Shown here: piece by piece, positions 44,327 to 54,120 of the stretch | How the letters are laid out: each line of letters opens with the position of its first letter | How positions within the stretch are numbered: the first letter of the stretch is position 1 | Assembly (NCBI RefSeq): GCF_016919405.1 | Contig: NZ_CP070353.1 | Coordinates: 806,001 to 870,000 of the forward strand | DNA from: Ensifer sp. PDNC004 | GTDB lineage: Bacteria; Pseudomonadota; Alphaproteobacteria; Rhizobiales; Rhizobiaceae | Direction: 5' to 3' | DNA length: 64,000 nucleotides | The notes under the pieces: generated by a model | The model's database searches: none | The model's input: only the letters and a program-made list of their open reading frames with translations | Told to the model about the DNA's origin: nothing | Translations under genes and position numbers: made by a program

Positions 44327-45147
44327 GCCATCCCGTCGACATTGCCGGCCTTGCCAACCTCCTGCAGGAAGCGGCGGTCAAAGAGATCCTGCCGCGGTTC
44401 CGCAATCTTGAAGCCGGCGACGTCAGGGTGAAATCGGAAGCCATCGACCTCGTGACCGAAGGCGACGAAGCGGCCGAGCGGCTGATCAAGGCGCGCATCG
44501 AGGACGTCGCGCCAGGCGCACTGTTCGTCGGTGAAGAATCGGTTGCCGCCGACCCTGCGCTGCTCGACAAGCTCGCCGATGCCGACCTCGCCGTCGTCGT
44601 CGACCCGATCGACGGCACCTTCAATTTTGCCGCCGGCGTGCCGCTCTTCGGCGTCATGGCGAGCGTCGTCGCCAAGGGTGAGACGGTTGCCGGCATCATC
44701 TACGACCCGCTCGGCAACGACTGGGTGATCGCCGAGAAGGGCTCCGGCGCCTGGATGTGCCGCGCCAACGGATCGCAGGAGCGCCTGTCGGTGACCGCAG
44801 GCGTGCCGCTCGAGGCCATGGTCGGCGGCGCTTCGACCGGTTTCTACCAGCAGGAAGCGCGCCGCGAAGTCATGGCCAACATGGCCAAGGTGCGCATCGC
44901 CACCAGCTACCGCTGCGCCGCGCATGAATATCGCATGCTTGCCGGCGGCCACATCCACTTCCTGATGTACCAGAAGCTGATGCCTTGGGATCACCTGGCC
45001 GGCACGTTGATTTCGCAGGAAGCCGGCGCCTATGCCGCCCGCTTCGACGGCTCGCCCTACCTGCCGTCCCATCTCAATGGCGGCCTGCTGCTGGCGACCG
45101 ACAAGGAAAGCTGGGAGACGTTACGCCGCGAGGTCTTCACGGTCTGA
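44323..45147 (+). CDS. Inositol monophosphatase family phosphatase
   Basis: The 274-residue protein is of the Mg-dependent, Li-sensitive phosphatase family. Metal sites appear as GEES near residue 70, [12 protein letters not shown] near 93-105, and WDHLAG near 222. Members dephosphorylate inositol phosphate, histidinol phosphate, PAP or fructose bisphosphate; the sequence alone does not decide. It is translationally coupled to ttcA by a four-base overlap and ends at a strong terminator. Confidence 0.93.
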   Translation: MSHPVDIAGLANLLQEAAVKEILPRFRNLEAGDVRVKSEAIDLVTEGDEAAERLIKARIEDVAPGALFVGEESVAADPALLDKLADADLAVVVDPIDGTFNFAAGVPLFGVMASVVAKGETVAGIIYDPLGNDWVIAEKGSGAWMCRANGSQERLSVTAGVPLEAMVGGASTGFYQQEARREVMANMAKVRIATSYRCAAHEYRMLAGGHIHFLMYQKLMPWDHLAGTLISQEAGAYAARFDGSPYLPSHLNGGLLLATDKESWETLRREVFTV

Positions 45148-45173
45148 GCCTTTCGAAGCGGCCCGAAAATGCG

Positions 45174-45205
45174 AAAGCCCGCCCGGAGCGATCCGGGCGG
45201 GCTTT
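45174..45205. terminator. Terminator after the IMPase gene
   Basis: AAAGCCCGCCCGGA (45174-45187) pairs over 14 bases with TCCGGGCGGGCTTT (45192-45205). It also faces the convergent MFS genes. Confidence 0.93.
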
Positions 45206-45226
45206 TTGTTTGCCTTATGGCGACCG

Positions 45227-46519
45227 TTACATGTGGCCGCCGCCGTGATCCATGGAGACGTCCTTGTCGCCGGGATGGGTGAAGAGCTTGCCCTTTTCAG
45301 CCCAGAGCGTTGCAAGGATCGTCACCGTGCCGAAGAGCGCGAAACCACCGAACAGCGGCTGCAACGTGCCATTGAAGAGCTGCCCGACAGCGCCGCCGAT
45401 GAGTGCGCCACCGGTCGTCGAAACGAAGCCGGTGATCGCCGTTGCGGTACCGGCCAGGTGCCCCATCGGCTCCAAGCTGATCGCGGTGAAGTTCGTTGCG
45501 ATCACCGCGAAGAACATCAAGAGCACCGAGAACATCAGGTAGCTGACGACGAAGGCCGGCGTGCCGGAGAGCGACATCACGAAGCCTGCGACCGAAATCA
45601 ACGTGAACAGGATCATCGAGACGTGCGAGATGCGGCGCATGCCGAAGCTGCGGACGAAGAAGCCGTTGGCGAAGTTCGCAACCGCGATGCCGCCGGCCGT
45701 GCCGGCAAAGGCGATCGGCAGCCACTCGCCGAGGCCGTAGACCTCGCCGAAGATCTGCTGGACGGTAACGATATAGGCGCAGATGACGGCGGTGAACATC
45801 GTCATGCCGATCATGTAGCCGCAGGTGATGCGGTTGGTGAGCACGGTCTTGAAACCCGACGCCACCGCGCCGACGGAGAGCGGCATGCGCTCCTCTTGCG
45901 GCAGGGACTCCTTCATGCGGGAAAAGGCCCAGACGAAGAGGATCGCGCCGATGATGCCGATCAGGATGAAGATCCAGTGCCAATTGGCATAGAGGATCAC
46001 GAGCTGGCCGATCGAAGGTGCCACGATCGGCACGATCATGAAGACGATCATCACATAGGACATGACGCGCGCCATTTCGCGGCCGCCGAAGCAGTCACGC
46101 ACGATCGCCATGGTGGTGATGCGGATCGCCGCAGCCCCGATGCCCTGGATGAAGCGCAGGATCAGCAGCGTCTCAAAGCTCTGGGTGAGGGCGGCGGCAA
46201 ACATTGACACGGTGAAGAAGGCGAGCCCGCCGAGCAGCACGCGGCGACGGCCGAAGGCGTCGGACAGGCTGCCGAAGAAGATTTGCGAGATGCCGAAGCC
46301 GAGGAAGAAGACGCCGATGACCAGCTGGCTGTCGTTGGTGTTGGCGACGCTCAGCGACTGGCCGATCGCAGGTAGCGCCGGCAACATGCTGTCGATGGCG
46401 ATGGCGACGCTCGCCGTCATGACGGCGATGGTGATGATGAATTCGACGATGCCCATGTTCAGGCGCTCGGCCCCCGAGACCCCGTCGACATGTTCGGATT
46501 GATTGGTGATGGTGGACAT
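45227..46519 (-). CDS. MFS exporter, Bcr/CflA type (distal copy)
   Basis: The 430-residue protein has 12 predicted membrane helices and the drug:H+ antiporter motifs of the Bcr/CflA subgroup: SMLPALPAIG in helix 1 and GSLSDAFGRRRVLLGGL between helices 2 and 3 (motif A). The C-terminus ends with a His/Gly tail. The ATG at 46519 lacks a strong ribosome site; a TTG at 46540 is an alternative. It lies 100 bases after a paralogous exporter on the same strand. Likely substrates are drugs or small metabolites; none is identifiable. Confidence 0.9.
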   Translation of the reverse strand: MSTITNQSEHVDGVSGAERLNMGIVEFIITIAVMTASVAIAIDSMLPALPAIGQSLSVANTNDSQLVIGVFFLGFGISQIFFGSLSDAFGRRRVLLGGLAFFTVSMFAAALTQSFETLLILRFIQGIGAAAIRITTMAIVRDCFGGREMARVMSYVMIVFMIVPIVAPSIGQLVILYANWHWIFILIGIIGAILFVWAFSRMKESLPQEERMPLSVGAVASGFKTVLTNRITCGYMIGMTMFTAVICAYIVTVQQIFGEVYGLGEWLPIAFAGTAGGIAVANFANGFFVRSFGMRRISHVSMILFTLISVAGFVMSLSGTPAFVVSYLMFSVLLMFFAVIATNFTAISLEPMGHLAGTATAITGFVSTTGGALIGGAVGQLFNGTLQPLFGGFALFGTVTILATLWAEKGKLFTHPGDKDVSMDHGGGHM

Positions 46520-46620
46520 TGGGATAACCCGTAAATTCAATCTTTGGAAAAAGCTGGCCAGCGGTTTGGAGCGCTACAGCGACCTTTACGCGTCTCCAGA
46601 GACGCGTGGCGCGGTAGAGA

Positions 46621-47859
46621 TCAGCCGGCCGGCTGATGGTGCGGTTTGAACAGCTTGCCGCGTTCGGCAATCAGGACGAAAACGAGGCCGATCGCAGCGA
46701 CAGTGAAGTAACCGGTGGCAAGCGGAGTGGCCGTTCCGTCGAAGGACTGGCCGATGAAGGCTCCGATCACGCTCCCGCCGATCGTCTGCATGAAGCCGAG
46801 GACCGAGGACGCCGTGCCGGCGACGTGGCCGAGCGGCTCCATGGCCATGGCGTTGAAGTTTGGCGCGATCAGCCCGAACTGGAACATCGTGGCGCAATAG
46901 AGGACCACGAAGACCGGGAAGGGCAGCGGCGCATAGAGGGAGGCCGACATCCAGATGAAGCTAGCGAGCGTAAAGCCGCAGAGTGCCGCATGGGACAACG
47001 GCCGCATGCCGAAGCGGCGGACGAGGCGGGAGTTCGTAAAGGAAGCCACCGCCATCATACTCGCGAAAGCCGCAAAGACAAGCGGAAACCACACGCCCAG
47101 ATCGTAAACGCCGACGAGCACCTGCTGCGCCGAGTTGATGAAGCCGAACAGCGCGCCAAGGATGACCGAGGTGGCGAGCGTGTAGAGCAGCGACAGCCGG
47201 TTGGTCAGCACGATGCGGAAACCGCTGAGGATCACCGACGGCGTGAAGGCGCGGCGGTGCGCCGGATCAAGTGTTTCGCCGAGCTTCGTCAGCACGATCG
47301 CGATGTTCATCACCGCATAAAGCGCGACGATGACGAAGATCATGTGCCATTCGGCAAAGCTGATGATGAGCTGGCCGATCGACGGGGCGATCACCGGGAC
47401 GATCATGAACACCATCATGACCAGCGACATCACCTCGGCCATCTGCCGGCCGCCATAGACGTCACGGACGATCGAGATGGTGATGACGCGCGTCGCGGCC
47501 GCACCGGCGCCCTGTATGAAGCGCAGGGCGAGCATGAGGCCGAAGGTCGGCACGACGGCGATTGCGACCGCGCAGACGGCATAAAGCGCAAGCCCGGCCA
47601 GAAGCGGCGGCTTGCGCCCGAAGCGGTCGGACAACGGACCGAAGAACAGCTGCGCCACGCCCATGCCGAGCAGGTAGGCGGTGATGATGTATTGCCGCTC
47701 GTTTTCCGACGCCACGCCGAGGCTCGCGCCGATTTCCTGAAGACCCGGCAGCATGATGTCGATCGAAATCGCGTTCGTCGCCATCAGGGTGGCCATCAGC
47801 GCGATGAACTGGAATTTCGTGAGGCCGGGCAGGGCGTCGTCGTTGGTCGTGCTTGTCAT
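46621..47859 (-). CDS. MFS exporter, Bcr/CflA type (proximal copy)
   Basis: The 412-residue protein has 12 predicted membrane helices, IMLPGLQEIG in helix 1 and GPLSDRFGRKPPLLAGL as motif A. It resembles the downstream exporter in layout (both have RFIQGxGAAAxR in helix 4), so the pair arose by old duplication; the sequences differ along their length. The ATG at 47859 has AGGA nine bases upstream. The open frame continues 86 codons upstream without membrane-protein character. The two probably form one transcript. Confidence 0.92.
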   Translation of the reverse strand: MTSTTNDDALPGLTKFQFIALMATLMATNAISIDIMLPGLQEIGASLGVASENERQYIITAYLLGMGVAQLFFGPLSDRFGRKPPLLAGLALYAVCAVAIAVVPTFGLMLALRFIQGAGAAATRVITISIVRDVYGGRQMAEVMSLVMMVFMIVPVIAPSIGQLIISFAEWHMIFVIVALYAVMNIAIVLTKLGETLDPAHRRAFTPSVILSGFRIVLTNRLSLLYTLATSVILGALFGFINSAQQVLVGVYDLGVWFPLVFAAFASMMAVASFTNSRLVRRFGMRPLSHAALCGFTLASFIWMSASLYAPLPFPVFVVLYCATMFQFGLIAPNFNAMAMEPLGHVAGTASSVLGFMQTIGGSVIGAFIGQSFDGTATPLATGYFTVAAIGLVFVLIAERGKLFKPHHQPAG

Positions 47860-48277
47860 TTCAAAAGTCCTAGCGGCGCGGTCAGCGCCAAGCGAAACGG
47901 GTCTGGGTCCGGGAGGTGCCGGAAAAAAGGATGTCGGCTGGCTTAATGCCGGTCGGCACAGAGATGTCAGGCGGGGGCGACCGGGCAGCCGCACCAATTG
48001 GACCGGGCCTGCATGAAACCGCGGGAGCATCGATCGGCAGCGACGGGGTCTTTTCCGTGCCGGGAGGCCGGAGCGGGAACCGTTGCTGCTTATGCCGAAC
48101 GATCGCGACTGCTTCATGACAGGCCGAAAACTCGGCCCAGGCCTCGCTTCAGAACGCCGGAAACGTTACAGGAAGGAAGCCCGCTTTCACAAACATTCAA
48201 ACGGTCATTGCGCGAACCAAGCGCGCAAAGCCTTTGGGAAAACAACGAAAATCGAAATCCGGACAGCGAGGTCCGAA
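47860..48277. other. Intergenic stretch without a recognised gene
   Basis: The gap between the proximal MFS start and the end of grxD is 473 bases. Short plus-strand frames are present but look non-coding. I see no hairpin other than the grxD terminator. It should hold the promoter of the MFS pair. Confidence 0.55.
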
Positions 48278-48301
48278 TCAAAAAAGGCGGTTACCCGCCT
48301 T
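48278..48301 (-). terminator. Terminator after grxD (minus strand)
   Basis: On the minus strand AAGGCGG pairs with CCGCCTT around GTAA (48284-48301), followed by a T run (48285-48281 region). Confidence 0.82.
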
Positions 48302-48332
48302 CTCCGATGGATCGGGACAAGGCGTCCTTAGA

Positions 48333-48671
48333 TCAGGCGGCAGCGCCCTTGACGGCGATACCCTGCTCGGAAAGGTGGGACTGAAGTTCGCCGGCCTGGA
48401 ACATCTCGCGCACGATGTCGCAACCGCCGACGAATTCGCCCTTGACGTAGAGCTGCGGGATCGTCGGCCAGCTGGAATAGTCCTTGATGCCCTGGCGCAG
48501 GTCCGCGTCGGCGAGCACGTTGATGCCCTTGTAGTCGACGCCGATGTAATCGAGAATCTGGACCACCTGACCGGAGAAGCCACACTGCGGGAACTGCGGC
48601 GTACCCTTCATGAAGAGCACCACATCGTTCGTCTTGACTTCGTTGTCGATGAATTCGTGAATTCCGCTCAT
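48333..48671 (-). CDS. grxD: Monothiol glutaredoxin, Grx4 type
   Basis: Monothiol glutaredoxins of the CGFS class carry or sense [2Fe-2S] clusters together with BolA. The 112-residue protein has the CGFS site in [12 protein letters not shown] (Cys30), the glutathione-binding [16 protein letters not shown] and the C-terminal helix. AAGGA lies about eight bases before the ATG. It is the last gene of bolA - basic protein - grxD on one strand, and the known Grx4-BolA complex explains the linkage. Confidence 0.96.
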   Translation of the reverse strand: MSGIHEFIDNEVKTNDVVLFMKGTPQFPQCGFSGQVVQILDYIGVDYKGINVLADADLRQGIKDYSSWPTIPQLYVKGEFVGGCDIVREMFQAGELQSHLSEQGIAVKGAAA

Positions 48672-48802
48672 CCTGTCATCCTTCCTGCGCCGGCTTCAAG
48701 GGCCGGATATCGATTGGGTCTTAGATAGCATGCATATTGGTGATTTTCACCACCCAATCGCAACAAATATTGATGGTCCTCAAGATGTGGTTTTAATACC
48801 AC

Positions 48803-49051
48803 TCAGGCCGTGCGGCGCCGCGTCTTGCTGCGCGCCGCCGACGTTTTCCGCCGACTGACCTGCTTCTTTGCCGGCTTGCGGAGGGCCGCCTCTAGAATGT
48901 CGCCAAGAAGACCGCCGCCACCGGAAGAGGTCGGCCGTGTCCGGCGCTTGGTCCGCTTGGTGGTGGTTCGCTTGACGCCGGTCTTCTTGAGGATTTCCTT
49001 CAGCGCACTGTCAACGACGCCGCTGACGAGTTCCTTGATCAGGTCAGCCAC
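48803..49051 (-). CDS. Small basic protein between bolA and grxD
   Basis: The 82-residue protein has a short amphipathic N-terminus (MADLIKELVSGVVDSALKEI), a Lys/Arg/Thr cluster (KRTTTKRTKRRTRP), a Gly linker, a second helix (GLLGDILEAALRKPAKK) and an Arg-rich end. It may bind nucleic acid or a membrane. I do not recognise a family. GGAG lies eight bases before the ATG, the bolA stop is six bases upstream, and codon use matches its neighbours, so it is probably expressed. Confidence 0.75.
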   Translation of the reverse strand: MADLIKELVSGVVDSALKEILKKTGVKRTTTKRTKRRTRPTSSGGGGLLGDILEAALRKPAKKQVSRRKTSAARSKTRRRTA

Positions 49052-49057
49052 GCCAGC

Positions 49058-49291
49058 TTACTCCGGCGCGCTCGTCTGAAGTGCAAGGGCATGCAGCACG
49101 CCGCCCATATTGCCCTTCAGTGCGTTGTAGACCATCTGGTGCTGCTGCACGCGGCTCTTGCCACGAAACGCCTCGGCCACGACTTCGGCGGCATAGTGGT
49201 CGCCGTCACCGGCCAGATCGCGGATCGTGACCTTGGCTCCGGGAATCCCTGCCTTGATCATGTCTTCGATGTCGCCTGGTGTCATGGGCAT
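49058..49291 (-). CDS. bolA: BolA family protein
   Basis: BolA-type proteins pair with CGFS glutaredoxins in iron-sulfur and iron control. The 77-residue protein has the class II KH-like fold with the family's HYAAEVVAEAFRGKSRVQQH segment: residues GDHYAAEV and then FRGKSRVQQHQMVY, with the His that can bind the shared cluster. GGGAG lies nine bases before the ATG. It heads the bolA - basic protein - grxD set. Confidence 0.95.
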   Translation of the reverse strand: MPMTPGDIEDMIKAGIPGAKVTIRDLAGDGDHYAAEVVAEAFRGKSRVQQHQMVYNALKGNMGGVLHALALQTSAPE

Positions 49292-49470
49292 GATACGCCA
49301 ACTCCCTTTTTATTCTGCAACGTCAGCAACCTGCCGACGTTGTCCATGAAACAAGGGAACCACGATTCAGGGGCGGAACGCAATTGCTGAATTGGGTGAG
49401 GCAGGGCTGTTGCCAGCGTGAACACGATCAAATGATCGCTCCCGGCAGCGCCTGCAAGCCGGCACCGCAA

Positions 49471-49504
49471 AAGAGATATGGGAGCCGCAGAAACCGCAGC
49501 TCCC
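49471..49504 (-). terminator. Probable terminator after purL
   Basis: GGGAGC...GCTCCC (49480-49504) forms about a ten-pair stem with wobble pairs, followed on the minus strand by a T-rich tail (ATATCTCTTTT). Weaker than the others. Confidence 0.5.
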
Positions 49505-49516
49505 GTCCTCGATCTC

Positions 49517-51748
49517 TTAGTTTTCAGGCGCGACGTCGCCCTGCATGAAGTCCGGGAACCAGCCTTCATGGGCGGCGCGGAGATCCGCGACCGACACGGC
49601 CTTGGCATCGCCAAGCTTGACGGCGTCACCGCCGGTCTTGCCGATGACGGGGAGCGAGACGCCGGCAGCCTTCGCACGGGCGGCAACCGCATCGAGCGCA
49701 CCGGCAGCAACCGTCACGACGTAGCGACCCTGGTCTTCGCCGTAGAAGGTGGCAATCGGATCATGGCCGGCCACGGCGTCGACCGAGGCGCCGATGCCCG
49801 AAGCCATCGCCATTTCGGCAACGGCAAGCGCCAGGCCGCCCGACGAGCAATCGTGCACGGCGGTGACAAGACCGTCGACGATCAGGCCGCGGACGAAGTC
49901 GCCAACCTTGCGCTCGTGCGCGAGGTCGACATGCGGTGCCGGGCCGTCGGTGCGGCCGTGGACGTCGCGCATGTAGACAGACTGGGCGATGTGCGAGCCG
50001 AGAGCGGCAGGGGCGCCGGCGACGAGGATCGTTTCGCCTTCAGCGGCAAAGCGGATGCGCGCCATCTTCGACCAGTCCTTGATCAGGCCAACGCCGCCGA
50101 TCGTCGGGGTCGGCAGGATCGCCTGGCCGTTGGTCTCGTTGTAGAGCGAGACGTTGCCCGACACGATCGGGAAGTCGAGCGCGGTGCAGGCCTCGCCGAT
50201 ACCCTTGATGGCATGAACCAGCTGGCTCATGATTTCAGGACGTTCCGGGTTGCCGAAGTTGAGGTTGTCGGTGGCTGCCAGCGGCAGCGATCCGGTTGCC
50301 GTCAGGTTGCGCCAGCACTCGGCGACCGCCTGCTTGCCGCCTTCGTAAGGGTCGGCTTCGACATAGCGCGGCGTCACGTCGGACGAGAAAGCGAGCGCCT
50401 TGGAGGCGTGGCCTTCGACGCGCACGACGCCGGCGTCGCCGCCCGGCAGCTGCAGCGAGTTGCCCTGGATCAGCGTGTCATACTGTTCGTAGACCCAACG
50501 GCGCGACGAGTTGTTGGCCGAGCCGACGAGCTTGACGAGCGCGTCTGCGACATCGGCCTGCGGGATATCGTTGGATGCGAGCGGCGCAGCGGACTTTGCG
50601 GGGGTCCAGGGACGATCATATTCAGGGGCTTCGTCGCCCAGTTCCTTGATCGGCAGGTTCGCGACTTCTTCGCCCTGGTGCAGGATGCGGAAGCGCAGGT
50701 CGTCAGTGGTCTTGCCGACGATCGCAAAATCGAGGCCCCACTTGACGAAGATCGCCTTGGCGACTTCTTCCTTTGCCGGTTCAAGAACCATGAGCATGCG
50801 CTCCTGGCTCTCCGACAGCATCATTTCGTAAGCGGTCATGCGCTCTTCGCGCACCGGAACGGTGTCGAGGTCGAGCTCGATGCCGAGGTCGCCCTTGGCG
50901 CCCATTTCGACGGCCGAGCAGGTGAGGCCGGCTGCACCCATGTCCTGGATGGCGATGACGGCGCCGGTCGTCATCAGTTCGAGGCAGGCTTCGAGCAGGC
51001 ACTTTTCGGTGAAGGGGTCGCCAACCTGAACGGTCGGGCGCTTCTCTTCGATCGACTCGTCGAACTCGGCAGACGCCATGGTCGCGCCGCCGACGCCGTC
51101 ACGGCCGGTCTTGGCACCGAGATAGACGACCGGGAGGCCCACACCTTCTGCCTTGGAGTAGAAGATGGCGTCGCTCTTGGCGAGGCCGGCAGCAAAGGCG
51201 TTGACCAGAATGTTGCCGTTGTAGCGGGCGTCGAACTCGACTTCGCCGCCGACGGTCGGAACACCGAAGGAGTTGCCATAGCCGCCGACGCCGGCAACGA
51301 CGCCGGAAACGAGGTGGCGGGTCTTCGGATGATCAGGCGAACCGAAGCGCAGCGCGTTCATCGCCGCGACGGGACGGGCGCCCATGGTGAAGACGTCGCG
51401 CAGGATGCCGCCGACGCCGGTCGCCGCCCCCTGGTAGGGCTCGATATAGGACGGGTGGTTGTGGCTCTCCATCTTGAAGACGACGCAGTCGCCATCGTCG
51501 ATGTCAACGACGCCGGCGTTTTCACCCGGGCCCTGGATGACGCGCGGCCCCTTGGTCGGCAGCGTGCGCAGCCACTTCTTGGAGGACTTGTAGGAGCAGT
51601 GCTCGTTCCACATGGCCGAGAAGATGCCGAGCTCGGTAAAGGTGGGCTCGCGCCCGATCAGGCCAAGGATGCGCTCGTATTCGTCAGGCTTCAGCCCGTG
51701 CGATGCGATGAGGTCCGGGGTGATGGGGCGGGTGTTGGAAATCGTCAT
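49517..51748 (-). CDS. purL: Phosphoribosylformylglycinamidine synthase II
   Basis: The small PurL (743 residues) works with PurS and PurQ to make formylglycinamidine ribonucleotide in purine synthesis. Visible motifs are the N-terminal [32 protein letters not shown], the ATP/Mg region [16 protein letters not shown], and the C-terminal [16 protein letters not shown]. This length is that of the three-component system, and purS and purQ are indeed encoded at 54.9-56.0 kb on the same strand. Four unrelated genes lie between. Confidence 0.98.
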   Translation of the reverse strand: MTISNTRPITPDLIASHGLKPDEYERILGLIGREPTFTELGIFSAMWNEHCSYKSSKKWLRTLPTKGPRVIQGPGENAGVVDIDDGDCVVFKMESHNHPSYIEPYQGAATGVGGILRDVFTMGARPVAAMNALRFGSPDHPKTRHLVSGVVAGVGGYGNSFGVPTVGGEVEFDARYNGNILVNAFAAGLAKSDAIFYSKAEGVGLPVVYLGAKTGRDGVGGATMASAEFDESIEEKRPTVQVGDPFTEKCLLEACLELMTTGAVIAIQDMGAAGLTCSAVEMGAKGDLGIELDLDTVPVREERMTAYEMMLSESQERMLMVLEPAKEEVAKAIFVKWGLDFAIVGKTTDDLRFRILHQGEEVANLPIKELGDEAPEYDRPWTPAKSAAPLASNDIPQADVADALVKLVGSANNSSRRWVYEQYDTLIQGNSLQLPGGDAGVVRVEGHASKALAFSSDVTPRYVEADPYEGGKQAVAECWRNLTATGSLPLAATDNLNFGNPERPEIMSQLVHAIKGIGEACTALDFPIVSGNVSLYNETNGQAILPTPTIGGVGLIKDWSKMARIRFAAEGETILVAGAPAALGSHIAQSVYMRDVHGRTDGPAPHVDLAHERKVGDFVRGLIVDGLVTAVHDCSSGGLALAVAEMAMASGIGASVDAVAGHDPIATFYGEDQGRYVVTVAAGALDAVAARAKAAGVSLPVIGKTGGDAVKLGDAKAVSVADLRAAHEGWFPDFMQGDVAPEN

Positions 51749-51944
51749 CGTCGACCGTCAAATCCTTCGGGCGGCGCGCAATCCACTAGCGAGGAATATG
51801 GCGCGTGCGAACCGCAACAGAAACAGGGGGCGCTTTGCGGCTTCTTTAACCTATGCTGCGACGCGGCGCGACAGAAAAATACGGGCGATCAACAGCGGTT
51901 GACGGCCGTACAAGGCATTGCAGAGGCCAATACGGCGGTCAGCG

Positions 51945-52526
51945 TCAGAACTTGTAGCCGAGCGCAAGGCCGGCGCGTGTCAGGCCGTTGTTGGGACCGT
52001 CGCAGAGATTGGCATGCGACGCATGCTCCACGGTCGCCGAGACGTTCCAGTGTTCGTCGAGGCGCACGCCGGCGGCGGCGTATTCGCGGAAGAGGAAGCG
52101 GCAGCCGAGTTGCGGACCGGAACCGTTGGGATCGTCGAGATCGCCGTCGTGAACCGTGCCGCCCGCGCCGAACTCCACGAAGAGCCGCTGCGTCATGTCG
52201 AAGGTCCAGCTCAAGCCGGCATAGGCCTGGTTGACGCCGTTCGACGCGGTGGCCACGGCTGCACCGGTATAGACACGCGGCCGCAACAGCTTCTCGCCGA
52301 AATCTGCCGCGCCATCCGCATTGAACGGATCGAAGTAGAGCGTGAACGACGGAAACACGCCGTCTTCCTGCTTGCCGCCGCTGGCGATCGATGTCGTCAC
52401 GCCGAAACGCATTTCGTCGAAGACGCCGTCCTGAGCCAGCGCCGGCGCGGCGATGACGGAGGTGGTCGTGACGAAAAGGAGGGGTGCGATCAGCCGGGAC
52501 GAGACCGGGCGAAACGGTAGCGGCAT
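51945..52526 (-). CDS. PagL-like lipid A deacylase / acyloxyacyl hydrolase
   Basis: The 193-residue protein has a signal peptide (cleavage after ALAQ, about residue 32) and an outer-membrane eight-strand barrel pattern ending in aromatic GLALGYKF. The segment TVEHASHANLC, then NNGLTRAGL, near the C-terminus matches the catalytic His-Ser region and the Asn/Gly segment of PagL-type lipid A 3-O-deacylases. Such enzymes trim the lipid A acyl chains. AAGGA lies about six bases before the ATG. It would act at the outer membrane. It sits inside the pur region without functional link. Confidence 0.82.
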   Translation of the reverse strand: MPLPFRPVSSRLIAPLLFVTTTSVIAAPALAQDGVFDEMRFGVTTSIASGGKQEDGVFPSFTLYFDPFNADGAADFGEKLLRPRVYTGAAVATASNGVNQAYAGLSWTFDMTQRLFVEFGAGGTVHDGDLDDPNGSGPQLGCRFLFREYAAAGVRLDEHWNVSATVEHASHANLCDGPNNGLTRAGLALGYKF

Positions 52527-52557
52527 GCGAAATCCTTAGGGGGCGAATCATCTACGC

Positions 52558-52577
52558 GATACTGCTAAAATAGTATC
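52558..52577. promoter_or_regulatory. Inverted repeat upstream of the PagL-like gene
   Basis: GATACT (52558-52563) and AGTATC (52572-52577) form a six-base inverted repeat around GCTAAAAT, about 32 bases before the ATG. It could be an operator near the promoter. Confidence 0.35.
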
Positions 52578-52619
52578 TTGCGTAAGCTTGCGCGAAAGTC
52601 ACCCCGTGGATTTCGATCG

Positions 52620-54038
52620 TCACTCGAAACTGTCGTAGCCGGCTCGGCCGCTGTCGAGCAGCCGCTTCAGTGTCTGGAAGCCAGCCCTAACTTCGGCGCG
52701 CTGGGGTGGCGAGGAGAAGCCGATGCGGATCCGATGGAAGACGCGATCGGTGCGGCCGGCCTTGAACTCGTCCTCGTCGTCGACGAGCACGCCTTCCTGC
52801 AGCGCCGCCTGCTTGAAGGTGCCGGACAGCCAGGGGTCCGGCAGCTTCATCCAGAGGAACGGAATGCAGGGATGCGAGGCGAACTCGATGCCCTCGAAGA
52901 CTTCGCGCGCCATGGCCTCACGGGCACGAACCTCCTCGATGCCCTGGCTGCGCAAGGCGGCAGCCGAGCCGGAGAGCACCAGGCGCGCGCACAGTTCCGC
53001 AAGGATGAACGGCAGGCCGCCGCTGACCATCTTGTGGGCGATGCGGATGCGCTGGCCGAAATGCGGAGGGCAGGCGACCCAACCACCGCGAACACCCGCG
53101 GCAACGGACTTCGAAAGACCGCCGACGAGGAAGGTGCGTTCGGGCGCAAGCTCGGCGAGCAGCGGCGTCTGGTCGCCGGTCATGGCGCCATAGAGATCAT
53201 CCTCGACCAGCCAGACACCGTATTTGCGGGCGATATCGGCGATCGCCTGGCGGCGGGCGAGCGGCATGACGGCCACCGTCGGGTTCTGCGCGCTCGGCAT
53301 CAGGAAGGCGAGCTTGGGATGCTGCTGCGCACAGACGCGCTCGAAGTCGTCGGGGATCATGCCGAAGGCGTCGGATTCGACCAGCGTCGTGCGGCGACCG
53401 ATCAGGCCGGCGCTGCGGCTGACCTGCGAATAGGTGAGGGTCTCGAAGGCGATGCGATCGCCGGGGGCGGTCACCGCCGCGATCACCGCCACGACGGCCG
53501 CATGGGCGCCGAGCGTCGGCACGATGTTTTCAGGCTTGGGACGAAAACCGCCGCGCGCCAGCCATTGGCACCCGGCTTCGAACCAATGATCCGGGAAGTT
53601 CCGCGCGTAGCTGGCGATGTCGGCGTGATGCTCGTGGCTGATCTCACCCAACACTTCGCTCAGCACCGTTCCCTGGCCGATGTCCGGCGCCGCTGTGCTG
53701 TCGAACCTGAGCTTGCCGACGGGCGCGACCAGGGGGCGGGTGCCGGCAAGCGACGTCGTCAGCGGATCCGATTGCTCCGGCGGCCGGCTTTCGGGATGGT
53801 CGAGCACATAGGTGCCGCGTCCGACCTCGCCACTCACCAGCCCGCGCTCGCGCACGATATTGTAAGCGCGCCCGATCGTGCCGATTGTCACCCCGATGTC
53901 GTAGGCGAGGTTGCGTTGCGGTGGCAATTTGGCGCCGACGGGCAGGGCGCCATTGCCAATTGCCTGTTCGATCTGGTCGGCGATCCGCGCGTAGAGCGGG
54001 CCATGACCTTGCTGAATGTCCGGGAGCCAATTTGTCAT
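52620..54038 (-). CDS. MocR-type (GntR-aminotransferase) regulator
   Basis: The 472-residue protein has an N-terminal GntR winged-helix (about 12-80, with GALPVGAKLPPQRNLAYD) and a C-terminal fold-type I aminotransferase domain (about 120-465). The PLP lysine is in VGGLSKSVAAGVRGG, and VEDDLYGAM and PSAQNPT are also present. MocR proteins use PLP or amino-acid derivatives as ligand; PdxR and TauR are examples, and the target here is unknown. It is divergent from the DUF1127 gene; a palindrome overlaps its start codon. Confidence 0.93.
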   Translation of the reverse strand: MTNWLPDIQQGHGPLYARIADQIEQAIGNGALPVGAKLPPQRNLAYDIGVTIGTIGRAYNIVRERGLVSGEVGRGTYVLDHPESRPPEQSDPLTTSLAGTRPLVAPVGKLRFDSTAAPDIGQGTVLSEVLGEISHEHHADIASYARNFPDHWFEAGCQWLARGGFRPKPENIVPTLGAHAAVVAVIAAVTAPGDRIAFETLTYSQVSRSAGLIGRRTTLVESDAFGMIPDDFERVCAQQHPKLAFLMPSAQNPTVAVMPLARRQAIADIARKYGVWLVEDDLYGAMTGDQTPLLAELAPERTFLVGGLSKSVAAGVRGGWVACPPHFGQRIRIAHKMVSGGLPFILAELCARLVLSGSAAALRSQGIEEVRAREAMAREVFEGIEFASHPCIPFLWMKLPDPWLSGTFKQAALQEGVLVDDEDEFKAGRTDRVFHRIRIGFSSPPQRAEVRAGFQTLKRLLDSGRAGYDSFE

Positions 54039-54046
54039 AGTGACAA
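54032..54046. promoter_or_regulatory. Palindrome over the MocR start codon
   Basis: TTGTCA-TAG-TGACAA (54032-54046) is a perfect six-base inverted repeat that includes the ATG of the MocR gene. A related half, TGTCAATT, lies at 54071-54078 toward the DUF1127 gene. It could serve autoregulation. Confidence 0.5.
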
Positions 54047-54120
54047 TTCTTTAGATTACAGCGCGAAATATGTCAATTATCACCGATACAACGATAGCAA
54101 TCGCTGCATTGGGGTTATCA

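Noticed and set aside
45227..47859. Tandem MFS genes as an assembly duplication
   Set aside because: The two proteins share architecture but differ along most of their length, so this is an old paralogous pair.
49478..52234. 918-codon plus-strand frame over purL
   Set aside because: Antisense to purL and the PagL-like gene; runs across two real genes, as expected for a codon-bias artefact.
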